Positions 1-9,461 of a DNA stretch of 25,571 nt are shown here, piece after piece. Position numbers and translations under genes: made by a program. Numbering within the stretch: position 1 is the stretch's first letter; every line of letters starts with the position of its first letter. This DNA comes from Rhizopus sp. PT2906 (lineage: Eukaryota > Mucoromycota > Mucoromycetes > Mucorales > Rhizopodaceae): NCBI GenBank assembly GCA_025529335.1, contig JAMYHX010000579.1, positions 1-25,571 of the forward strand, read 5' to 3'. The notes under the pieces were generated by a model. The model saw only the letters and a program-made list of their open reading frames with translations, made no database searches and was not told the origin of the DNA.

Positions 1-1076
1 TTGAGCAAGCAACTAGTTACAAGACAAACGATGAAAAGACGCGTAAAAATCATTCCAGAGATAGCTTTTTTTTTTTTGGCTGTAAAATGAATGAAAGGAA
101 AGAAAAGAGAAAAGAAAAGGAAATTCACGTGGAATTGTTTTCATCGTCAAAAAACGGAGCTCTAAATCAAGCTACTACCCCTTAATTGTCTATTTATATC
201 TATCTGCTTATCTATCTTTTTTTTTTTCTTTTTTCTTTTTTCTGTTTATCATAGCAGCATATACCTAATAGGACGCATAGTAAGGCTGTTGTCTTGTGAA
301 AGAAACGTTATACAAACTAAACGACTGATCATGCCTTCCTACATTGAGCTTGCATTAAGCGCATTGTTGCTATGGGCTGAGTGTACAAGCGATTTTGTAA
401 TGCAGCAGGTTTCACACAACAAGATCAGTCAAGAGATAATTAAAGATGAGCAATACAAACAATTTTTTATTTTTATACAAGTAATTTACAAATAAGAATG
501 ACCTTTGCAAGATGTGGACGAGTTTTGATGTAGATTCTAGTAGCCAGAAATTTTACACTACAAAGGACTCCTTTTGGTCATGATTCATGTTACAGCGGAT
601 ATTGAGTCACCAGCCTTAGATTTTTATGCTTTCTATGTTTGTTTTTATATCTAGATGTACTTGACAATGAGGTGTCCATAAGATAGATTGCCGGCCACCC
701 TTGGTAAATTATGAGCTTGGCTTGTGCCCTAGTTGTTATCGGTGTCCTTTTTTTTTTTTTTTTTTTAGCTCCATGGTCAATTTTTTTGCCGCATCTGCCA
801 AAGGGAAGGTAGAGAGAAGAATAAGCAACAGAGGAAGGCAGGCAGACAGGTAGGCAGAGAGAAAGATAGATAGACAGGGAGAGAGAGAGAGAAAGAGACG
901 GCAACAGATGAAAAGGGAACAGGGCTTCAGTACCATATTTGCAAGTTGAGGATATGTACAAAGTAATATACATAAATAGAAATACAAAAAAGTAAAAATA
1001 CAAAAATATGTACAATAAAAAAAAAAAGAAAAATATATACAGTATATACAAGTCTCAGAGGAACCAAGAAGCCAAG
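1..1076. other. non-coding or unassigned region, low complexity
   Basis: No supportable gene. The stretch holds several T-runs (for example near 66-78, 218-240 and 749-766) and a purine-rich block. The longer reading frames on either strand (289-495 plus; 590-1188 minus) are low-complexity or lack any family motif. Part of it may be the 3' UTR of the candidate minus-strand gene at 1077-1259. Confidence 0.5.
795..902. repeat. purine-rich microsatellite (GA, GGCA, GATA units)
   Basis: The plus strand is almost pure purine with interspersed short units: GGCAGGCAGACAGG, GATAGATAGACAGG and a (GA)n run at about 878-892. The other strand is a polypyrimidine tract. It may adopt non-B DNA, and may lie in the 3' UTR of the small gene at 1077-1259. 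No coding content. Confidence 0.8.
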
Positions 1077-1259
1077 TTAGTATGTACAAACGGCATCCTT
1101 GACTTCCTCTGAGACAATTGCCAGAGAAGTAAGCATCACTGTCAAGGCGTTGTAAGTAATGCAGAGAAGGACTTTCCACACGCCGCATACCAAGATAGGA
1201 GCTACTCTCAAAGCAACTCTAAAAGAAATTTTTAAGAGTACAGCTGTCGTCTTCACCAT
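1077..1259 (-). CDS. candidate 60-aa hydrophobic membrane protein
   Basis: Single-exon ORF of 60 codons. The protein starts MVKTTAVLLK, has two hydrophobic stretches (about residues 14-33 and 36-50) and ends in a charged tail, SEEVKDAVCTY; it could be a small two-span membrane protein. I recognise no family. Support comes from context: on the coding strand a TATAAAATAAA element lies at about 1364-1374, a CT-rich tract follows at about 1330-1345, and the ATG comes about 70 nt later, as in highly expressed fungal genes. Codon use is mixed rather than low-complexity. It overlaps a longer frame (1219-1461) that would span the TATA element and looks spurious. The model rests on promoter architecture and an intact ORF only. 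Confidence 0.4.
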   Translation of the reverse strand: MVKTTAVLLKISFRVALRVAPILVCGVWKVLLCITYNALTVMLTSLAIVSEEVKDAVCTY

Positions 1260-1363
1260 GAAGGATCCGACGGACAGCTGACTCGATCGCGAAAAGAGAT
1301 TTTTGAAAAAATAAGGGTGCGTTTGATAGAGAAGAAGAAAAGGGAAGGAAGCTTTCTTTTGAG

Positions 1364-1374
1364 TTTATTTTATA
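1364..1374 (-). promoter_or_regulatory. TATA-like element with downstream CT-rich leader
   Basis: On the minus strand TATAAAATAAA is followed about 20-40 nt later by a CT-rich tract (CTTCCTTCCCTTTTCTTCTT) and then by the ATG of the 60-codon ORF at 1259. This order is typical of strong fungal promoters. Inference from sequence only. Confidence 0.45.
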
Positions 1375-1512
1375 GTCAATAAAGATTGACGCAGCATGTA
1401 GGATCTTGAGTCGTAAAAAATTTATTAGACATTTTACTGATTTAGCTAAATTTGAAAACAAACATGGTCTCGTTCTTGAATCTTTCTGCTAGATCATAGA
1501 TAAGAGGGTATC

Positions 1513-1674
1513 CCTAGGAGAATCGGGATCTTCTGAATGCTTCAAAAAATAAAAGTGGAAAGATTTGATGACTCTATCAAGTTTATGCAAGAGGTTAATT
1601 TCAAAAAAAAAAATAAGGAGGTGAGTACTTTAATGGAATGCATCACCTGAATAACCTTAAACACAGTGTCTTGT
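1513..1674 (+). repeat. dispersed repeat, copy A (inverted partner at 25388-25571)
   Basis: Begins at CCTAGG. The first 71 nt are identical to the reverse complement of the window's last 71 nt. Similarity continues, with a few substitutions and a poly-A length difference, to ...CACAGTGTCTTGT. Copy A lacks a 27-nt segment present in copy B; the segment is bounded by a GTTTATGCA direct repeat, so A probably arose by deletion between the short repeats (or B by duplication). No ORF. Family unknown; it could be part of a larger transposon or LTR. Confidence 0.85.
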
Positions 1675-2425
1675 GATAAATAAGTTGAAACAGATTTGAT
1701 GATTGATTTTTTTTTCTTATCAAGATAAAATAAAGCGTATGTCGTGTTTTACTTTGCATGATTTGATAAACTTTTTACGACGCAGTACTTTTCTTTTATC
1801 AACCATCCGCTAAAAAAAAAAAGCCCAGCGCGGTTTTACTCATGCTTATAGATACTGTATTATTTAAGCTCGCTGCTGGATAGAATGCATCAATTTCAGT
1901 ATCACAACCTGAATACAGAAAGCGCATCTATATCAAATAACAACTGAAACCATGTTTGTTCAAACTCAAGTCAGCCAAGGTCCAAACCTGCTACAAAGTT
2001 GATTCTAATCATTTTGGATAAGTACGATGTACTTTTGTACTATTATTTTTTTCATCAGACAGCAATTTTTGTAGTCAATGTCCTATGCTTAGCGTAATAT
2101 CCTATTAATATGCTACATTGATAAAATCAACTTTAATTTTTGAGCTACGGAAGGAATTTATATATATCTTGGAGACAATAGTCTTTAGCACTCTTGTTCC
2201 TTTTTTTTGTTACAGTTATTGTGGTATCATCTTGATGCTTCCAAATCTTGTCCTGAAAATATCGACTTTTAGTGATAAATCTCTTCTCTATTAACCATCA
2301 GCATCAATTTCAAGGGGATGATAAATGTAAACATAAACAAAATAAACATTTTGAACATTAAAAATGCAAAAGCAAAATATGAAAGTTTTTATTCAATGCT
2401 ATTATTTATGCTGCAAAAAAAAAGT
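1675..2425. other. intergenic region with no assignable feature
   Basis: AT-rich, with stop codons in all frames and several short homopolymers. It presumably includes the 3' UTR and terminator of the minus-strand WDR3 gene close to 2426. Nothing else is supportable. Confidence 0.5.
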
Positions 2426-5400
2426 CTATACAGTAAGCTTGACAAACTTACGCTTCTTGTCTTCATCCCCTAGCTTTCCATTAGCAGCAGTCGTCTCATC
2501 AATGAACTCGGCTGTGTTTCTTGATTTCCAATCCTGCTGTAGGTATGTTAATGCTGCTCTATTATAGCCCATAATGTCTTTCTGACGCTGAAGTTGTGTA
2601 CGTAAGTGGAATCGGATGGAGTCAAGCATAGGACGCATCATACGGTTAGCTACAATTTGATTATGGTGAGCCTTGACAATGTAGAAAAGAACTCTTGATA
2701 CTAAAATAATGTTCCAATTCTAATGAATTGAAATAGATTAGTCATAAAGCTTACGGGTGCGTAAACAAGTATTCCTTACCTTTTTAGCCCAGCTTTCGAT
2801 ATATGAAAACAAAGACATGACCTTGGAGAAAGGTAGCACTAACAGCGCCTCTTCTAACTCATTTGCTTTGATCTTTTGAAGCACATTAAGAACATATCTA
2901 TCTGGCTCAATGTCGCCCATTGCCAGTAGTAGAGGATGTCGTTTAGGAGGCGGCACATCTAAGCCCTTAGCTTTGCCTGCTTCATAAGCAAGCCATCCAT
3001 TCTTTTCTTCATCACCAATATCCATTGCTTCCATTAGTCTTTCACCTGCCTTTAGTGTTTCCATGGTTTGTTTTCCAGCTGAATCAATTTCCATATCATC
3101 GCCGTTTACATTTGCCTTTTCCATTTGGCTAACAAGCGTATTTTCATACATTTCTTCAAGTTCTCTTTCACGTTCTTCCTCAAGGAACAACTGTTCATCT
3201 GTTTTCTCCCAAATACGTATAGATCTATCATGTGAGCCTGTGACAACTAGAGAGCCATGCTTTGCAACAACCAGTGCCCATACTTCACCATGGTGTCCTT
3301 CTAATTTCATTATATTTTCAAACTATCATAGTTCATATAAGCATCACTTATGCACATCATATCTCAGTCTTATTACATACCTTATCACCGTCCCAGTATT
3401 TTACTGTCTTATCTTTACTCACGGTAAAGAAATAATGTGTGCCCCAGACAAATTGTACAGACATGATACTTTCTTGATGTGCAAATATAGACTTGTGACA
3501 ATCACCAAAATCAAGACCCCAAAGCTTGACATTTTTATCTGCTGAACAAGTTGCAATAAGCGTATTGTCTGAGGAGATATCCATAGATAGAACAGGGAGC
3601 TTGTGGCCATATAAGGAAAGGAAAAATTTGAGTGTATCATGATAAAACACTTTGACTGTTGAATCTAACAGGGAGACAGCAATCAGGTTCTGATTAGGGC
3701 TATATCGTACACAAAGAACTTCATCAGACATCTTGAGTGTTCGCATGTGAATAAACGTCAATCTTTTCACAGAACTGTTCTTGTCTTGCACCATATCGAA
3801 ATCCCAAAACTTGACATCCTTGTCTGCACTGCCCGTGACAAAACCGCGTTTGTCAGGACGGACCTGTAAAGAGTACACTGCACCATCATGAGCTTTGACG
3901 GATTCAATCATGGCGGAGGAACCAATGTCATACAGTTCTAATTCACCAGTCTTTGTACCAACCAGGATATGCTTATTACCAGGTAAAAATGCGCTACAGA
4001 GGGCAAATCCACACTCCATGGTACGGATGCATGTTCTTGTCTTCAAGTTCCACACCTTCAAGAGATTGTTTGATGCTGATGCCAACAGTTCATCGTCTGA
4101 GCTGAGAGTCAGAGTACGTATATCTGATCGATGACCGGGTACATCAAGGGAATACAGTTTAGATGGCTCGTTTGATTCTTCAGACTTCTTTTCGGCAATT
4201 GGTATTGTATATGCTTCTAATGCATTATTACTGAGGGATACAACAATTTGAAGCTGACCTGCTTTTTCCACATTTGTTGCAGGTGAAAAATCAAAACTAC
4301 GCACTTTAGCAGGTGTACGAATTAAGTATTCAGAAGCAAATTCATCCTCAGGTGTGATCTCTTCGCTCACTTGACTATCGTCCTTTCCCTTCTCTCTTGC
4401 TCTCTTTTTTCTACGCTGAATCTTCTTACGAATATATTCATGATCACGTACTCTATATATCTCTACTGATTTCTCATTTGCTTGCACACCCACAAATTTG
4501 CCTGAGGGATGGAACTTGATGGTCACCAAACGATCACGGGATTGACGAGGAATGTTTCCATAGGGATTGATAGCCTTTTGTAATGAGGCAGCTGCCGTAG
4601 CATCCTTTTCGTCTTTATTGTTTGCTTGCTCGCCGAGTTCTTCGAGAGAAAGACCCAGGATGTTCCAATCGATTTTCCAGGCCTTCAACTGAGGTTCTGC
4701 ACCACCAGAGATGATGACCTTTTGGTCCTTTGAGACCGCAAAGGTCCACACTTCACTTCGATGGCCCACCAATGTCTCGCGACAGTACTGAGAAGATAAG
4801 TCCCATAATTTGATCAATGTGTCCTTGGAGGATGAGAGTAAATAACCTTCGGTCGAGGTACCCACTGCCTTCTCAGCATCGGTTCCCTTTGAAGTCAAAA
4901 ATGTGAGGCAAGTGATTTGATCTTTATGCCCCTTGAGTCTGTACAACCCTGATTCTGAAATAATATCCCAAATAATCAAGTCTGTATCTTTGGATCCAGA
5001 AGCAAGTCGAGTGCCGTCATGGTCAAAGGTTAAGGCTGTTACTGCTGCACGATGTCCACTGAGAGTGACGGTTGATGTTGAAGAAGAGATATTCCAAAGA
5101 CGAATAGATCCGTCATTATATCTAGATAATGGTCAATTGGTTTAACAGTTTCAAGAGGGACGTATAATCTCAATTTACCCTACTGCATAATCTTTGTTGT
5201 TGGGACTTTTGGCAATACTAGTCACTTCTGATTTGTTGCCAGGTTCTTTCCACCTTGCAATCTGATACACATGAGTATATTCTGTTTTACTGATCCCTTT
5301 TTTGTTCTTACCTCAGTTCCTTTCTTTAGATCCCAAAGAATGACTTCTTCAAGGGCGGGTGTAATAGCAACTTTGCCAGTATGGTCATAGACAATATTGG

Positions 5401-5464
5401 ACTGCGTTGAGGCAATGACACCAAAAGTGGCAAGCGGCTCATAACGAAGATATGCCTTTACCAT
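2426..5464 (-). CDS. DIP2: WDR3/Dip2/Utp12, U3 snoRNP SSU-processome WD40 protein
   Basis: Predicted 939 aa, close to human WDR3 (about 943). Exons on the minus strand: 5464-5312, 5261-5179, 5121-3381, 3322-2755 and 2700-2426; phases agree throughout. The N-terminus (YLRYEPLATFGVI...) and the WD40 repeats, with signatures such as GYNDGSIRLWN, SGSKDTDLIIWD, KDTLIKLWD, GSADKDVKFWD and SADKNVKLWGLDFGDCHKS, match the WDR3 family. A basic segment (RRKKRAREKGK) separates the two beta-propellers. The C-terminal Utp12 domain contains LEEALLVLPFSKV and SRVLFYIVKAHHNQIVANRMMRP. The family acts in the nucleolus in the UtpB subcomplex for 18S pre-rRNA processing. The exon-4 donor is CGTAAGC, which restores the Utp12 segment. 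The gene diverges from the EED-like gene. Identity is secure from family motifs. Confidence 0.96.
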
Positions 5465-6123
5465 GGCTTAATTATATAAATGGGTTGATTAAAGAGACAG
5501 TTGTCAATTTCCTGAATTATATCTGGTACTTTAAAATCGTGACTCTCAATGCAAGTGTGGCTTATCTGACCAACTCTGCACAGCCAAGTGAAGACTTTCA
5601 ATGTGGTACAAACTTTTCTTGCCCAAAGATGGAAATTCTCTTAGGCACATTTAACCAAATGAGCACACATTTTATTCTGGATAGATGTGGATTGATATTG
5701 TCTACAGAAATAATACCAGAATTTTCTCTTTTTAATTGATAGATTACCAAAGCTTGTTTCTGTAACATTCATCAATGATCATGTTTTATATTTTCGTCGT
5801 TAAAAGTTTATGAGGCATATATACAGTTTGCTCTTTCGTTACATCAGAATCATTATACTTTGGAGAACGCTATTGTTGCATAGAAGTGCTGAGAACTGAG
5901 GTCTGATAAAAGGGCGTCGGGAAGATCATGAGCCAAGGTATTATCGACAGGAGCGTTTTGCTGACAAAGCTAACATGTTCAAGATTTGATCTCCTAGGAA
6001 TGTGTTTGTTGCAAAGCAAAGTTTTTCTTTTGGTCAATGCAATTCACTAATGTCGTAAACTACTTCATATGAGAAGAACAAAAAGAGATAAAATATCAAG
6101 TCCGCGGGGAAAAAAGAGGGGGA
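5465..6123. promoter_or_regulatory. divergent intergenic region between WDR3 and the EED-like gene
   Basis: About 740 bp separate the two start codons (5464 minus, 6208 plus). A 95-codon frame at 5452-5739 overlaps the WDR3 start and shows no family motif, so I do not call it. The region should hold both promoters. The only clear motif cluster lies at its EED-proximal end, listed separately. Confidence 0.5.
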
Positions 6124-6155
6124 ACGCGTGTATTTACGCGCTGTTGAAGACGCGT
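6124..6155 (+). promoter_or_regulatory. cluster of MCB-like ACGCGT boxes
   Basis: ACGCGT occurs at 6124-6129 and 6150-6155, with an ACGCGC variant at 6136-6141, 12-14 bp apart, ending 52 bp upstream of the EED-like ATG. In yeasts ACGCGT is the MluI cell-cycle box bound by MBF at G1/S. A role here is inferred from clustering and position. Confidence 0.5.
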
Positions 6156-6207
6156 GTCTGAAAAGGAAAAAAAAAGAAAAATTACTTCTTTTTTAATATA
6201 TTCTGAA

Positions 6208-7630
6208 ATGACAGCTAATAAAGAAAACGAACAAAATGAGCCTCGTGACAAGAGACAAGAACATGTGTTTGGAAATATGCGATTAAGAAGAATCGTAAAA
6301 GAGAATCACGGTCAAGACATCAATCAGATTGCTTTTTTCTTCAACAACAAAAACTTTAGTGCACCAAGTGGTTTAGATCTCAACAAGACATTTGACAAAA
6401 GAGGAGCAGTACAGAGAAATAGCACAGATACAAGTAATATATTAGCTACCGTAGGAGGATGCGAGGTAGAAAAGAATAATAAAAGATAGAGCGTTGTCTA
6501 ACTGGTAGGCTTAGTTGAGCGTATATGATAATGAACATTGTGGAGACCATTTGGATATTATGTCTAATTTTGATATCACTGAAGAAGATGGCAGTAGTCA
6601 TGAACTTTATACCTTTTGCTGGTTATATAGACAAGGAGACGCATGGTTAGCCACAGCAGGCGCAGACAGTTTAATTCATATCCTGAGTTTGGCCAACTCC
6701 CAAGAAGTTAAAGTACTGGAAGGACATAAAAGTGAGTGTGAAATTAAAAGAAGGATGAAAGTAACTGATGATATGATAGAAACCATTCTTGATTTACAAT
6801 CACACCCTCAAAATGATAATATCATTCTGTCAACATCAAAGGACGGCACGCTACGATTATGGGATATAGATGCAAGTGCTTGCTTGGCAATTTTTGAATG
6901 CGATGCTACAGCTTCGGTAGAATATTTGACTGAAAAAGTAGAAATAACGTTGCTCATCTATGTGTCTTTAGTGCTTCCACCCTTCAGGTACAAAGTTTAT
7001 CACTGGTAATTCAAGAGGTGAACTGCGTGAGTGGGAGATTCCAACAGCGACAGGCATGGAAGATGAGCCTATTACGATAACAAAGAAACATTCACGTCTA
7101 CTGAAAAAGATGCATGGTGATAACTATATTGGTAACGTTCATAGTGAAAAAAACAAAAGTTATAGAATATTAGCTAATATTTAGCAGATTGTATTCGTTT
7201 TGCAAATAACAATGTTTTATCGAAATCAATCAATGGCAAATTGGAATATTGGGAATTAGATACAGAAAAGACTATCAAATCTATTAGGTTGAGATCAGGT
7301 GAAAACTACTCTAGATTCGATGTCAGTTTAGATGAAGCCTATGCATGTGTGGGTACAAGTAATGGATCATTATTCATTTACAACCTACACACAGGTAATA
7401 TGGTATCAGAGTTGGGTCATAGAAGATCAACAAAGGCTATTCGATGTTGTGTATTCTCTAGAGATTGCAGGTAAGAATAAGAAGATAACAACCTTATATA
7501 TCATTAATTATTATTATTACTATTATTATCAAGGCAAATTGTATCTGCTGGTGAAGATGGGCTTATTATGAGATACGATTATATTGATGATGATACACTT
7601 GCTGAATGGGCCAATTGGAAAAAGGCGTAA
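6208..7630 (+). CDS. EED: EED/ESC-type WD40 subunit of Polycomb repressive complex 2
   Basis: Predicted 384 aa from six exons: 6208-6465, 6515-6731, 6780-6916, 6972-7131, 7185-7470 and 7534-7630; all phases close. EED hallmarks appear in order: VKENHGQ (residues 30-36), LATVGG, a YTFCW segment, HPQNDNIILSTSKDGTLRLWDI, LAIFE, then DCIRFANNNVLSKSINGKLEYW and a C-terminal KAIRCCVFSRDCRQIVSAGEDG. The family folds as a seven-bladed propeller that binds the EZH2-type methyltransferase and reads H3K27me3. Of the human aromatic-cage positions, the Tyr of the YT.CW segment is kept, but others seem substituted in a by-eye alignment. The start is the first in-frame ATG; the frame is open upstream without an ATG. 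Another WD40 family is possible but much less likely, given the linear order of EED motifs. Confidence 0.88.
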
Positions 7631-7711
7631 TTTTTAATAAACGTATTTTTTTTTTATTCTTTTCCCCCTCTTTTTCTTTCTCTCTCTCTCTAATCTTTTA
7701 TAAATAAAAAA

Positions 7712-8777
7712 ATGGATCAGTTTAAAGAACAATGTGAAGAACGTAAAAAGAGAAACGACGACATGATGCAAAAGATAGCTGAACTTGGTACGTGTTGATT
7801 TAATACGCGTGTGTATAAAATTAACTTGTTGTATAGAAATGCACATTGGTCAAGTAGAAAAGTCTTTATTCAAAAAGAAACGACATGTGCTAAAACGTAA
7901 GGAAATGGAAAAAGATTATGTGGAATTGATTGCAGAACAGAAGAGGACCATAAAGAAGAGAAGAATATCTATTGATAAGAAAGACCTGCCTGAATTAGAA
8001 CCAATACGTGATAAGCTAGAACAACTTATTGAGCAACAATATACATCCAAAACAAGTGTGACATCAGATCAACTAGCAGCGATACGACCACTGCTGGAAA
8101 ATCTATCATCCAATGCAGATTATTTTAAGCAAGTGAATGGCTTTATAAAGGAATCCTCTTTAAAATTAAAAAATGAAAACAAGCAACAACAACAAAAGGA
8201 TGATTCTGAGAAAGAATATGCTGATAAGAGAGCAATACATAAGCAAGTAAAAAAGAAGTATGCTGAAAGAGTCATGGAGAGTCGAAGGCTGTTTCTGGCA
8301 AAGAAAAAGTTGGAACGTGAAACAAGGGAGGAAGAAATTAAGCTATCAGAAAGAATTAAAGAATTATACAAGGATCCCAAAATACAAGGAGCTTACATGT
8401 AAGTAATACACGTTTATCTATGATTGAGCATTAATAAACTTTTTTTATTACGATTAGAAAAAGTCTAAGGCTGAAAGCCGCCTGTCGACAAGTTCGTACA
8501 GAAATTCAATTAACAAGAGAACAAGTCAGGACTTTACAACAGCAAATACAGGAACTTGAAACAAATAAAATCACTCGCAGACAATCAATATCCGTAGAAG
8601 AATTATTTGACACTATTGTAAATATAAAATATCATCACATTACGCGCTTACTTATATACTTTTTTGTAGGCTGAAAAGCAAAAAATAACACGGTCACTTA
8701 TCGCAACGAACGACGCGACTAGAATGAAATTACGAGAGGAAATGCAGCGCCAGAAACGAAAATCACACACTCAGTAG
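7712..8777 (+). CDS. uncharacterised coiled-coil protein
   Basis: Predicted 301 aa from four exons: 7712-7787, 7837-8398, 8458-8617 and 8670-8777, with consistent phases. The protein is highly charged and almost wholly helical: an N-terminal heptad-like segment (MDQFKEQCEERKKR...), a long Lys/Glu-rich coiled coil around residues 25-65 and 125-215, a possible hinge around residues 75-110, and a C-terminal coiled coil (QLTREQVRTLQQQIQELE) ending in a basic tail, RQKRKSHTQ. No signal peptide, membrane segment or catalytic motif. It starts only 81 bp after the EED-like stop on the same strand. I do not recognise the family; a structural role (kinetochore, spindle or similar) is conceivable but unsupported. 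Confidence 0.75.
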
Positions 8778-9461
8778 CTTTGTATATATGAACGACCTGC
8801 GAGTTGTTTAGGTTGACAAGTGTTTGTAAGAGAGACAATAAAGCAAAACACAATTAAACAAACAGTAAAACGGTTGGCCTCGTCCTACCCAAGACAATAC
8901 AACAACAAAAGCGAATTAATCGACGCTGTTCATTGATTCACCCTTGTAGCAATATTTACATCTTTGCGACATCAAACCACCGGTTGCTCGTTCAATGCAA
9001 GAGCTTGCTTGTGATAGGTGCCTGTGACGTGTTTGATGAGATAATCATTATAATAATAACTCGAGTATAATCTTGCAGTACTTCTCCCAATGTGAGTGTC
9101 AACAAGGATATAATTTCGTCCTTGTGCCAATGCAGTGGTGACAACTCAGGGCAAGAAAGAAATGTGAAACTGATACACTATATAACAAGTTTTCTCTCTT
9201 TGTAAAGATATGCTCAAGTATATCCGTATAAAAAAGGCGCCGATAATGATTGTACACCTAACCTACGACTAATATCGATGAATTAAAGGAGTTTATAAGG
9301 TAAACACTAAGAATAATAATATCTTTATCAGAGCACTAAAGCGAATATAGATGCCCATAAAAAATGTCACCCACATAGTTGTCGATAACTATGTAGCTGA
9401 CAAACAATTTCATATTCACTAAGTGTTACTGAAATGATTAAAAATACAAGACATCAAGTGG
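8778..9461. other. intergenic region, start of degenerate island
   Basis: No reading frame or RNA gene I can support. It marks the transition from the compact EED/coiled-coil pair to a 5.5-kb stretch of broken and orphan genes. A perfect palindromic arm pair near 9373 is listed separately. Confidence 0.5.
9373..9394. repeat. short inverted repeat (8-bp arms, 6-bp loop)
   Basis: ACATAGTT GTCGAT AACTATGT: perfect 8-bp arms around a 6-bp centre, 67 bp upstream of the orphan ATG at 9462. It could be a dimeric protein-binding site or a remnant of a mobile-element end. No direct evidence of function. Confidence 0.6.

Noticed and set aside
289..495. 68-codon plus-strand frame
   Set aside because: It begins at a non-ATG codon; no motif, leader or splice signals. 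The internal part is mildly hydrophobic but not convincing.
590..1188. Two minus-strand frames of about 150 codons
   Set aside because: They translate the purine-rich microsatellite and T/A runs into repetitive Leu/Ser/Tyr/Phe sequence, with no conserved motif.
1219..1461. 80-codon minus-strand frame overlapping the 60-codon candidate
   Set aside because: It would be translated across the TATA and CT-rich leader of the better-supported small ORF; no motif.
5452..5739. 95-codon plus-strand frame
   Set aside because: It starts inside the WDR3 first exon on the opposite strand and looks like random AT-rich translation.
7712..8777. Assignment of the coiled-coil gene to CENP-H or CENP-K
   Set aside because: Only general coiled-coil composition agrees; I could not align specific conserved residues.
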